From Pseudomonadota bacterium (GTDB taxonomy: Bacteria > Pseudomonadota > Gammaproteobacteria > Pseudomonadales > Azotimanducaceae): a DNA stretch of 5,072 nucleotides. The stretch spans positions 1 to 5,072 of the forward strand of contig JAQCAK010000171.1 of assembly GCA_027621895.1 (NCBI GenBank), given 5' to 3'. Numbering within the stretch: position 1 is the stretch's first letter; every line of letters begins with the position of its first letter. Of this stretch, positions 1-5,072 are shown piece by piece. Below the pieces are notes generated by a model that had not been told where the DNA came from, ran no database searches, and saw only the letters and a list, made by a program, of their open reading frames with translations. The translations under genes and the position numbers were made by a program.

Positions 1-1504
1 CCTCCAGGATTGCGGTTTCGATCAGGCTGCGTGAATCAACATCCAGATAGTTCATCGGTTCGTCCCAGAGCAGCAGGCCGGCATCAGTCAGGATTGACCG
101 AACCAGCTCCACCTTTTTCAGCTGCCCTGCACTGAAGGTCTCAAGTGGTGCTTCGAAAATCTCGCCCCGGACATCGAGTATGCCCAGGAACTGGCGAAAG
201 CGTGTTTCATCGAAGCCGTTTTCCCTGACGAGATCAGAGAGAAAGCCGGTGTGCCATTCCGGCGTCTGGGCCGCGGCCGATATGGCCTCGTTTCGCTGTA
301 TGATCCCGGTGTGGTCGAGACTGCCCAGGATTGCCTTAAGCAGGGTGGACTTGCCACAGCCGTTGGGGCCGGTCACCGCGATGCGCTCGCCGGCTGCTAT
401 GTTCAGGGAAAATTCCCTGATAATGGCCTGATCTCCGAAACTGACGTTGAGATTGTTGATCACCAGTGGATCCCGGCTGGAGCGACTGTGGGTTCCAATC
501 ACCAGGCTTCGTAATTTTTCAACATGACCCAGTAATCCGGATTTTTCTTCGACCTGCTGGCGAATACGCCGCTCGGCGACCAGGGCCCGTTTCATCTGTT
601 TTGCTGCACGATGACCGACGAAGCCCTTGTCGATCACGCCGCCACCGTATTTTTCCTTCTCTTTTTTGCCGGCATCACTGCGGCGCTGTCGGGCAGTGTT
701 CTCCAGGTGCGCGATCTCCTGATTCAGGTTGTCGTGTCTGCGTTGCTCGTACAGCGTCCTTTTTGCTTCCTCGGCAGCCCAGTTGCTCCAGTTGCCCAGG
801 GTCACTGTCGCGTCCTGTTTTCTGAGTGCCAGCGTATGGTCTGTGCATGCATCCAGCAGGGTACGATCATGGGAAACCAGAAGAAACCCGGGTTGTGCCT
901 GCAGATAGCTCGCCAGCTGCTCGCGACCAGCAAGGTCGAGGTGATTGGTGGGTTCATCAATCAGTGCAAAGGCATCAGCAGCAGACAGTCGGCGGCGGAT
1001 GAACAGGCACGCGATGCTGACCCGGGTTTGCTGTCCCAGTGACAGCTCAGTGAACGGCGCATGAAGACTGCGCGCATCCAGTTGCATGTGCTCCAGTTCC
1101 TGCTCAATGAGACTGTTGACCTCGTAACCACCCGCGGCGGCGAAGCGTTCCTGGAGTTCCGCATAGCGCTCCAGGGCCTGCCCATCGACATGCTCCAGCA
1201 GAGCGTTCATCTCATGCTCCCAGGCATCGAAGGGCGCAATCAGTGCCCGGGCAACGTCGAGACAGCTGCCCCGGTATGAACCTGCCGGGTCGTATCGCAG
1301 GGTCGGTACGGGCACCTGCACCTGGCCTGTAACGGGTTCGAGTTCGCCGGTGATCAGTTTCAGCAGTGTGGATTTGCCACGGCCGTTACGACCGGTAAGG
1401 CCCGTTTGCCAACCCGTATCAATGGTAAGGGAGAGGTCAGTGAAGACCTCGTTGTAGGGTTCGTCGTAGTGAAAACCGACGTGGGTAAAATGAATGCCAG
1501 GCAC
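1..1504 (-). CDS. ABC-F ATPase, Lsa/Vga/Sal-like ribosomal protection type (3' end off window)
   Basis: Soluble protein with two ATPase domains and no membrane segment. Members of this family bind the ribosomal E site and reach toward the peptidyl-transferase centre through an interdomain linker; Lsa-type members displace lincosamide, pleuromutilin or streptogramin A drugs. The first 501 codons are visible. Domain 1 has Walker A GRNGRGKS (38-45), signature LSLGQ (154-158), IDEPTNHLD (182-190) and the switch SHDR (211-214). A charged linker (about 215-340) contains TAR, KYG and GHRAAKQMKR. Domain 2 has GPNGCGKS (379-386), FSAGQ (457-461) and WDEPMNYLD (480-488). GRNGRGK, WDEPxNYLD and the RAAxxMKR linker motif match what I recall of Lsa(A) and argue against EttA, Uup or YheS. 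The GTG start fits the family N-terminus and lies 6 nt from AAAAGGAG. All visible catalytic motifs are intact. About 30-40 residues, including the final switch His, should lie beyond the edge. Family call confident; actual drug protection is inferred. Confidence 0.93.
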   Translation of the reverse strand, partial: MPGIHFTHVGFHYDEPYNEVFTDLSLTIDTGWQTGLTGRNGRGKSTLLKLITGELEPVTGQVQVPVPTLRYDPAGSYRGSCLDVARALIAPFDAWEHEMNALLEHVDGQALERYAELQERFAAAGGYEVNSLIEQELEHMQLDARSLHAPFTELSLGQQTRVSIACLFIRRRLSAADAFALIDEPTNHLDLAGREQLASYLQAQPGFLLVSHDRTLLDACTDHTLALRKQDATVTLGNWSNWAAEEAKRTLYEQRRHDNLNQEIAHLENTARQRRSDAGKKEKEKYGGGVIDKGFVGHRAAKQMKRALVAERRIRQQVEEKSGLLGHVEKLRSLVIGTHSRSSRDPLVINNLNVSFGDQAIIREFSLNIAAGERIAVTGPNGCGKSTLLKAILGSLDHTGIIQRNEAISAAAQTPEWHTGFLSDLVRENGFDETRFRQFLGILDVRGEIFEAPLETFSAGQLKKVELVRSILTDAGLLLWDEPMNYLDVDSRSLIETAILE

Positions 1505-1552
1505 CTGATGCTCCTTTTCTGTCAGAAAAGTTGGGTTCGTTCGCTATCAGGT
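1503..1552 (-). promoter_or_regulatory. Nested inverted repeats covering RBS and start codon of the ABC-F gene (possible translational attenuator)
   Basis: On the minus strand an inner repeat CTTTTCTG-A-CAGAAAAG (1530 to 1514) has perfect 8-base arms; in RNA it would form at least six pairs with a five-base loop, and its 3' arm overlaps the ribosome binding site. It lies inside an outer repeat with perfect 7-base arms, ACCTGAT (1552 to 1546) and ATCAGGT (1509 to 1503), whose 3' arm includes the first two bases of the GTG start. Folded together, these elements would hide both ribosome binding site and start. The outer 5' arm begins one base-step after the stop codon of a possible leader ORF, the geometry used by translational attenuators such as that of erm genes. 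The repeats are seen directly; the regulatory role is inferred. The inner palindrome could instead be a DNA operator. Confidence 0.4.
1511..1518 (-). promoter_or_regulatory. Ribosome binding site of the ABC-F gene
   Basis: On the minus strand AAAAGGAG precedes the GTG start at 1504 by 6 nt. It is the strongest Shine-Dalgarno match in the window and decides the non-ATG start, since there is no in-frame ATG nearby. Its first five bases (AAAAG) are the 3' arm of a perfect inverted repeat, so the site could be partly masked in the mRNA. Confidence 0.75.
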
Positions 1553-1633
1553 TCAGAACTTCACTGGCGGTGGCTTCCTTTTTTCAGGCGCCGGACTGGC
1601 GCGAAAGTATTCTCCTTTTTTGGGCCGGCTCAT
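1553..1633 (-). CDS. Possible 26-residue leader peptide upstream of the ABC-F gene
   Basis: ATG at 1633 opens a 26-codon ORF ending in TGA at 1555-1553, 48 nt before the ABC-F start. It is basic and proline-rich: it begins MSRPKKGEY and ends KRKPPPVKF. The three consecutive prolines (1573 to 1565) are a known kind of sequence that slows ribosomes, and they sit just ahead of the stop and of the first arm of the inverted repeat covering the ABC-F start. A GC hairpin, GCGCC/GGCGC (1588-1602), lies inside it. There is no good Shine-Dalgarno in front of the ATG, which counts against it. An internal in-frame GTG at 1564, 10 nt after AAGGAA, could make a three-codon version ending at the same stop. 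A 12-codon ORF (ATG in TTTATGCTG near 1666) ends in an ATGA overlap with this ATG, also without a ribosome binding site. An ORF this short can arise by chance. Confidence 0.25.
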   Translation of the reverse strand: MSRPKKGEYFRASPAPEKRKPPPVKF

Positions 1634-1670
1634 GCAACCCGCAGAAAGCCGTTACCACCCGGCAGCATAA

Positions 1671-1684
1671 ATCAGTACACTGAT
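1671..1684. promoter_or_regulatory. 14-bp dyad ATCAGT-AC-ACTGAT in the divergent intergenic region
   Basis: Perfect 6-bp inverted arms around a 2-bp centre, between the divergent ABC-F and microprotein genes, 32 bp before the microprotein ATG. Size and position suit a dimeric repressor or activator site. I could not place a convincing -35/-10 pair for either gene, so an operator role is only a suggestion. The rest of 1505-1716 shows no other gene. Confidence 0.25.
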
Positions 1685-1716
1685 GGGCCAATCAAATCGT
1701 CTGGTGAGAGAGACTT

Positions 1717-1830
1717 ATGTCGGTATTTAGCGAAGAAGACAATTCCACACTGAAATCCCTCGGGCTGACGGCAGCGGGCTTTGCGGCCCTGACCGTGGCG
1801 CTGATTGTCATTGCCCTGATCATTACCTGA
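1717..1830 (+). CDS. 37-residue single-span membrane microprotein
   Basis: ATG to TGA, 37 residues. The N-terminus is hydrophilic and acidic (MSVFSEEDNSTLKS), followed from about residue 15 to the end by an unbroken hydrophobic stretch (GLTAAGFAAL then TVALIVIALIIT) long enough to cross the membrane once. The only charged residue near the membrane is Lys13. The C-terminus ends inside the hydrophobic segment, as in many small inner-membrane proteins. A weak purine-rich ribosome binding site (GAGAGAG) ends 4 nt before the ATG. The gene is divergent from the ABC-F gene and 108 bp ahead of the exported hydrolase. I do not recognise a named family. The clean split into acidic head and membrane span, a start with a purine tract and a hydrophobic run to the stop favour a real gene over chance. 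Function unknown; it may modulate a larger membrane protein, but nothing here shows which. Confidence 0.6.
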   Translation: MSVFSEEDNSTLKSLGLTAAGFAALTVALIVIALIIT

Positions 1831-1905
1831 TGGGATGAGTGTGCCGGGCGGGCCCAATAGCCATTGCACGCTTTACTTTCGGCAACGGTCACTGATTGCA
1901 GCCCG

Positions 1906-1932
1906 CCCTGCTACCGGGGCAGGGTTGTTATT
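1906..1932 (+). terminator. Possible weak terminator or leader hairpin before the exported hydrolase
   Basis: CCCTGC (1906-1911), loop TACCGGG, GCAGGG (1919-1924), then TTGTTATT. A six-pair GC stem followed by a T-rich but interrupted tail resembles a weak intrinsic terminator for the microprotein gene. It also ties up GGCAGGG, the only purine-rich stretch ahead of the hydrolase start, so it may act on the hydrolase instead. The rest of 1831-1938 has no feature I can support. Confidence 0.3.
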
Positions 1933-1938
1933 GCCAGT

Positions 1939-3102
1939 ATGAATGTGATGAAAAATATCCTGCGGTTATCCGGCGTTCTTCTGCTGATTGCGTTCGAGAG
2001 TGCCCTCGCGCAGGAGATGCCGTTCGTTGCGCTCGGAGACGAATCGCCAATCGGTGTCGCCGGACTCTCTGAGACTGAATACCGCCTGACAACCGCAAGT
2101 GGCCAGTCGGTCGGATTGCATCGTTTCCGGGATACCCGCATGGCGCCGCGCGCGGTCGTGCTGTACCTTCCGGGGACCAATATGAATGGTACCCTCAAGT
2201 CCAGGGATGAACGGGAAAACCTCTGGCTTTATCTTGCCGGGCGCGGTGTGCCGGTTTTCACCCTGGATTACCGGACACGTTTCGTCCCCCACGACTACCC
2301 GGGTGAGCTGACATTCATGCTGGACTGGACCGTCGAGCAGTTCGTTGCCGACGCGCTGCTGGCCGCAACCCAGGTACGGCAGATGCTGCCAGATACACCC
2401 TTGTTTGTTGCCGGATTCAGCCGGGGCGCCCTGTATGCCTATGCGCTGGCCGGGCAGATCGAACTGGATGGCCTGATTGCCCTCGATGGCAGCTTCAAAT
2501 CGATCCCCTATGAACCCTTTGATATGGCAGCAGCCATGGCGCGATTTGACCAGGCCGGTAAAGCAGCGATTCCCCTGTCCCGGCGAGGTTATGAACGGCG
2601 TGAGCTCATGATGAGGACGGCGCTCGAGAACCCGACGGGCCCCGCCAGCGATGAACGGTTCGCAACCGCCGCAGAACAGCTCTCGGCGGTGCTGTATAAC
2701 GCCTGGGGCCCTGGTGTGCTCTCCAATACCCGGGGTGAAATCTCCAGTCTTGAGACCCTTATCAGGGAGATGCTCGCTTACGACTGGTTCTTCCCGGCCG
2801 TGCAGAACGTGGAAGGTCAGTCTATCCGGGTTCAGGAAAATGATCCGATGACCCGGATCGATGATCATTTCGGCAGTGTCGATATTCCGGTGCTGTATTT
2901 TGGCTCATCGCGTATGGGGCCTGGGGCGCTGATCGCAGGCATTCATTCGGCGTCCGCACTGGGAAAAGGAGAGGCTGAAATTCATGTGCTGGAAGATTAT
3001 GGGCACCTTGATGTGCTGTTCAGTCGTCGCGCCGTGGCCGATGTGTTCCAGGTCATCGACCGCTGGTTGACGGCAAATTCCAACCGGACTGCCAGTGAAT
3101 AG
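1939..3102 (+). CDS. Exported alpha/beta-hydrolase-fold protein
   Basis: A 387-residue predicted secreted or periplasmic esterase/lipase-like hydrolase of unknown substrate. The N-terminus (MKNILRLSGVLLL, then AFESALA before QE) is a Sec signal peptide with an AxA-type cleavage site near residue 24. The mature part shows a strand and oxyanion region YLPGTNMNG (76-84), the nucleophile elbow GFSRG with Ser161 (159-163), and a late catalytic-type His in GHLD (His356). The stretch after the last strand, LYFGSSRMGPG (about 320-330), lacks the usual Asp; the acid may come from ALDGS (about 182-185). A long, probably helical cap lies between about 190 and 310. The frame is open from a TTG at 1864, but the ATG at 1939 (or 1948) places the signal peptide at the N-terminus and is preferred, even though its ribosome binding site is poor. 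The stop overlaps the next gene by 8 bp, so the two are probably cotranscribed and coupled. Fold confident, substrate unknown. Confidence 0.85.
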   Translation: MNVMKNILRLSGVLLLIAFESALAQEMPFVALGDESPIGVAGLSETEYRLTTASGQSVGLHRFRDTRMAPRAVVLYLPGTNMNGTLKSRDERENLWLYLAGRGVPVFTLDYRTRFVPHDYPGELTFMLDWTVEQFVADALLAATQVRQMLPDTPLFVAGFSRGALYAYALAGQIELDGLIALDGSFKSIPYEPFDMAAAMARFDQAGKAAIPLSRRGYERRELMMRTALENPTGPASDERFATAAEQLSAVLYNAWGPGVLSNTRGEISSLETLIREMLAYDWFFPAVQNVEGQSIRVQENDPMTRIDDHFGSVDIPVLYFGSSRMGPGALIAGIHSASALGKGEAEIHVLEDYGHLDVLFSRRAVADVFQVIDRWLTANSNRTASE

Positions 3103-3652
3103 CCGCCTGAAAACCCTGCTGGTGATATCGTTGCTTGTCCCGGCGCCGCTGGCCGCTGCGGACGATGCTGAAGTGCTGGCGCTGGCCAGGGAAACGATCA
3201 AGGCAGCACGCTACGCCGCCCTTGTGACTGTTGATGAACAGGGGCAGCCGCGGGCGCGCACCGTGGACCCGTTTCTGCCGGATGATAATTTCGTCGTCTG
3301 GGTGGCAACCAGACCGGTTACCCGGAAGGTCAGCCAGATTCGGGCGAATCCCGGGGTCACGCTTTACTACTTTGATCCGGCAAGCCGGAGTTACGTGACC
3401 CTCATGGGGCAGGCCCGGCTCATCGAGGACCTGGCTACCAGGCAGGCCATGAGGCGGGAGGCAGACAGCGATCGCTTTTATCCTGATTTTCCCGAGGACT
3501 ACCTGCTGATTCGAATAGAACCTGACTACCTGGAAGCCATCGTGCCCGGGTACCGGGGTGATCCGGAATCCTGGGCACCCGCGCGAGTGGAATTCACGCG
3601 TTCTTCGCCATCACGATCAGGTCTATCGCCCGGGGCCGACAGCTCACCTTGA
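3095..3652 (+). CDS. Exported PNPOx-like split-barrel protein (flavin/F420/heme-type fold)
   Basis: 185 residues. A Sec signal peptide (MNSRLKTLLVISLLVPAPLA, cleavage near residues 21-22) precedes a pyridoxamine-phosphate-oxidase-like split beta-barrel of the general-stress-protein-26 type: YAALVTVDEQGQPRARTVDP region (40-59), WVATRPVTRKVSQI (69-82), NPGVTLYYFD (85-94), VTLMGQARLI (101-110) and a closing strand near YLEAIVPGY (145-153). In this superfamily, the Arg after GxPxxR and the T...K segment commonly contact the cofactor phosphate; which cofactor is used cannot be read from the sequence. The GTG start overlaps the upstream hydrolase stop by 8 bp and has no clear ribosome binding site of its own, pointing to translational coupling. 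A later GTG would remove the signal peptide. The last 19 residues (Ser/Pro-rich) lie beyond the fold and overlap the convergent GNAT gene. Export is unusual for this fold, so a periplasmic role with the hydrolase is inferred. Confidence 0.85.
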   Translation: MNSRLKTLLVISLLVPAPLAAADDAEVLALARETIKAARYAALVTVDEQGQPRARTVDPFLPDDNFVVWVATRPVTRKVSQIRANPGVTLYYFDPASRSYVTLMGQARLIEDLATRQAMRREADSDRFYPDFPEDYLLIRIEPDYLEAIVPGYRGDPESWAPARVEFTRSSPSRSGLSPGADSSP

Positions 3653-4172
3653 ATCCGGCTCCGCTGTAAAATCCCTCCAGAACTGATTCGCAGTCGACAT
3701 AGACCGGTCCTGTGCCGGTAACCTCCGCAAGCCGAGCCAGTAATCCGGAGCCAAGTCGCTGGTGCTGCAGCGCAGGATCAATGGCCAGTTGATTGATGTA
3801 CCAGACTGGCGCATGGGGCAGAGCGTTCGAGATATTCTGTGCGATTCGCTGGCTTTCGCTGAAGACACTGCCCAGCAGCCATCGCATGCCGAGCATTTCA
3901 CGGAGACTGGTAAAGAAGGGTGGCTGGTTATCGGGTGACGAGGCCAGCAGTACGCCCACCGGCCGGTCTGCCTGCCTGGCGATGATGACACAGTCAGGGT
4001 GACTGAGCTGCAGGTGAAAGTACTGATAGGCGATGTGCTTCCAGCGAGCCATTCCCAGCATCTGGATCATCGCCTTGTCCTCGGCGAACGCGAGGGCCAG
4101 CAGCTGTGCAATTTCCGACCGCAGGTTTTTGTCCAGCGGCCGGTGGCAGTTTGTGAGGCTGATCTCTGTCAT
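3594..4172 (-). CDS. GNAT-family N-acetyltransferase
   Basis: 192-residue cytoplasmic acetyltransferase expected to transfer acetyl from acetyl-CoA to an amine; acceptor unknown. Motif A is clear: strand WYINQLAIDP (124-133), then the pyrophosphate-binding loop QRLGSG (138-143) and helix LLARLAEV. Motif B follows: VYVDCES (157-163) and FYSGAGF (168-174), typical of GNATs that end with a C-terminal strand (IDLIVMAK). The N-terminal half is the variable acceptor side, with a long helical stretch (about 87-115). The ATG has only weak purine-rich sequence ahead of it (CTAGAGTAAAGAG abuts the start). It is the third gene of a minus-strand unit, 53 bp after the CPBP protease gene; that gap could hold its own promoter, though I see no good one. 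Its last 59 bp overlap, tail to tail, the PNPOx-like gene on the plus strand. Confidence 0.9.
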   Translation of the reverse strand: MTEISLTNCHRPLDKNLRSEIAQLLALAFAEDKAMIQMLGMARWKHIAYQYFHLQLSHPDCVIIARQADRPVGVLLASSPDNQPPFFTSLREMLGMRWLLGSVFSESQRIAQNISNALPHAPVWYINQLAIDPALQHQRLGSGLLARLAEVTGTGPVYVDCESVLEGFYSGAGFKVSCRPRAIDLIVMAKNA

Positions 4173-4225
4173 CTCTTTACTCTAGCGCAACGTGGCGGCG
4201 AGTTGGTCAGCTTTCGACAAGTCAC

Positions 4226-4903
4226 TCAACCGGCGCCGGTGAGCCAGTCTGCATGCCCAAGATAAACCAGGGTCAGACTGATGGAGTCGATGATGCCGTG
4301 GGCGAGAATCAGCGGCAACAGATGCCTGCCGCAGCGGATGTAGACGATGCCGAAGATGATCGCCAGCAGGAAGATGCTGACAACCCCCATCCAGCCCTGG
4401 TAGGCGTGAGCTGCAGCGAACAGGATGGCCTGCAGGATGACGGCAATGGCGGTGTTGCTCAGGCCCTCGATGCGATGCAGCAGGAAACCCCGGGCGAGCA
4501 GTTCTTCACCAACAGCGGCGGACCCCCAGGCAACAGGCCCCAGGAACAGCAGGTAATTCAGTAAGTTATCCTCGATGAGGAAGACGAAAATATCGTAGTT
4601 CGCCGGGGGCACGCCCATTTTGACCAGTACCAGGCTGGCCAGTTGTACGACCAGCCAGACCGAGATGATGGTCAACAGCGTCCACTGAAAGACCCTTACC
4701 ATCGACAGCGGACTGCCCGCGTAGAGGCTTGACCAGCCTGTTCCCTCCCGGCGCAGAAACAGCGTCGCTGCGACCAGGGGCAAGCCAACACCCAGCAGGG
4801 AACCCATGATGGTGATCCCTGTCAGTGCGCCCGCCGTGGTGCCGACGGGCAAGAGGACGACAATAGCGAGAACCTCAAGCCAGCCTCGTACTGTCGGGTT
4901 CAT
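4226..4903 (-). CDS. CPBP (CAAX/Abi) family intramembrane metalloprotease
   Basis: 225-residue polytopic inner-membrane protein with the full set of CPBP motifs: EELLAR (Glu133, Glu134, Arg138), FAAAH (Phe163, His166) and HGIID (His202, Asp206). In this family (Rce1-like, Abi, MrtX) the Glu and His residues coordinate the catalytic metal inside the membrane. Hydrophobic segments lie near 8-28, 30-50, 72-95, 113-130, 152-168, 173-190 and 195-215, as expected. Bacterial members process or degrade membrane peptides, some giving immunity to bacteriocins; the substrate here is unknown. The ATG lies 6 bp after the stop of the upstream hydrolase gene, so the two are almost certainly cotranscribed. 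There is no strong ribosome binding site, consistent with coupling to the upstream gene. The last four codons form a 12-bp palindrome (4229-4240), with no T-tract after it. Confidence 0.92.
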   Translation of the reverse strand: MNPTVRGWLEVLAIVVLLPVGTTAGALTGITIMGSLLGVGLPLVAATLFLRREGTGWSSLYAGSPLSMVRVFQWTLLTIISVWLVVQLASLVLVKMGVPPANYDIFVFLIEDNLLNYLLFLGPVAWGSAAVGEELLARGFLLHRIEGLSNTAIAVILQAILFAAAHAYQGWMGVVSIFLLAIIFGIVYIRCGRHLLPLILAHGIIDSISLTLVYLGHADWLTGAG

Positions 4904-4909
4904 GGGTGG

Positions 4910-5072
4910 CTACCGATGCGCTCGCGTGGTCAGGCCCGTAATCGCCTCGACCATCTGCGACCAGGCGGCCATGGGCAGGTCATGGCCCATGCCCTCGATC
5001 AGCAGCAGTTCGGCGCCGGGGATATTCTCATGGGTGTCGATGCCGCCGGTGACGGGTACCAGTGGATCATTG
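4910..5072 (-). CDS. Alpha/beta-hydrolase, C-terminal end (5' part off window)
   Basis: Only the last 53 codons are present, ending in TAG at 4912-4910. The sequence reads NDPLVPVTGGIDTHENIPGA then ELLLIEGMGHDLP, the end of an esterase/peptidase-type alpha/beta-hydrolase: the acid strand-end DPLVP with the probable catalytic Asp, and the catalytic His in GMGHDLP. A final amphipathic helix (WSQMVEAITGL) closes the fold. The nucleophile Ser would be upstream, outside the window. No signal or membrane segment can be judged. It is the first visible gene of the minus-strand unit with the CPBP protease and GNAT genes. It is a different subfamily from the exported hydrolase at 1939-3102, which has GHLD in place of GHDLP, so the two are not recent duplicates. 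Substrate unknown. Confidence 0.85.
   Translation of the reverse strand, partial: NDPLVPVTGGIDTHENIPGAELLLIEGMGHDLPMAAWSQMVEAITGLTTRAHR

Noticed and set aside
180..1279. Several plus-strand open frames of 70-143 codons inside the ABC-F region
   Set aside because: All lie opposite the intact ABC-F frame, which carries every expected motif; their translations look like random GC-rich sequence.
1588..1602. GCGCC/GGCGC hairpin as a plus-strand terminator
   Set aside because: The T-run comes about 12 nt after the stem instead of directly behind it, and no plus-strand gene ends upstream; it is noted only as part of the ABC-F leader.
1406..1753. 115-codon plus-strand open frame across the intergenic region
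   Set aside because: It runs through the ABC-F start region and the microprotein in another frame, with no recognisable domain.
1846..1908. GGGCGGG (1846-1852) and CCCGCCC (1902-1908) as a long-range stem
   Set aside because: The arms are perfect but separated by 49 nt and are low-complexity GC, so chance is likely, and the second arm competes with the local hairpin at 1906-1924.
1864..1938. TTG at 1864 as the start of the exported hydrolase
   Set aside because: It would bury the signal peptide 25 residues in and place the terminator-like hairpin inside the gene; ATG at 1939 or 1948 gives a normal signal peptide.
1966..2868. 300-codon open frame on the minus strand opposite the exported hydrolase
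   Set aside because: It is antisense to a gene with clear signal peptide and GFSRG motif, its translation shows no family motif, and long antisense frames are common in GC-rich coding DNA.
4229..4240. ACCGGCGCCGGT palindrome at the 3' end of the CPBP gene as a terminator
   Set aside because: It has no loop of its own, no T-tract follows on the minus strand, and it is explained by the codons for Thr-Gly-Ala-Gly.

Overview
The window looks like ordinary chromosome from a fairly GC-rich Gram-negative bacterium. A gammaproteobacterium, perhaps a marine one, is my best guess; this is inferred from codon usage, two Sec-exported enzymes and general gene content, and there is no rRNA or other marker to settle it. 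I see no tRNA, rRNA, IS element, CRISPR array, prophage gene or origin.

Layout. Positions 1-1504 (minus strand) hold almost all of a two-domain ABC-F ATPase of the Lsa/Vga/Sal type (ribosome-acting, no membrane domain); its last few dozen residues lie beyond the left edge. Positions 1505-1716 are its upstream region, shared with a divergent gene. This stretch holds a strong ribosome binding site partly inside a 17-bp inverted repeat, a second 7-bp repeat that embraces it and reaches the GTG start codon, and a possible 26-codon leader ORF with a Pro-Pro-Pro run that ends exactly where the outer stem begins. That arrangement resembles a translational attenuator. Positions 1717-1830 (plus) encode a 37-residue single-span membrane microprotein. 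Positions 1831-1938 are a short spacer with a terminator-like hairpin.

Positions 1939-3652 (plus) are a two-gene unit: an exported alpha/beta-hydrolase and, overlapping it by 8 bp, an exported split-barrel flavin-reductase/PNPOx-like protein. Both have signal peptides, so they probably act in the same compartment.

Positions 3594-5072 (minus) are a second unit transcribed toward the first: the C-terminal end of an alpha/beta-hydrolase (5072-4910), a CPBP/Abi intramembrane protease 6 bp behind it, and a GNAT acetyltransferase 53 bp further on. The GNAT and PNPOx-like genes converge and overlap by 59 bp, with no terminator between them.

The genes do not form one recognisable pathway. The most interesting part is the ABC-F gene with its structured leader and divergent microprotein.
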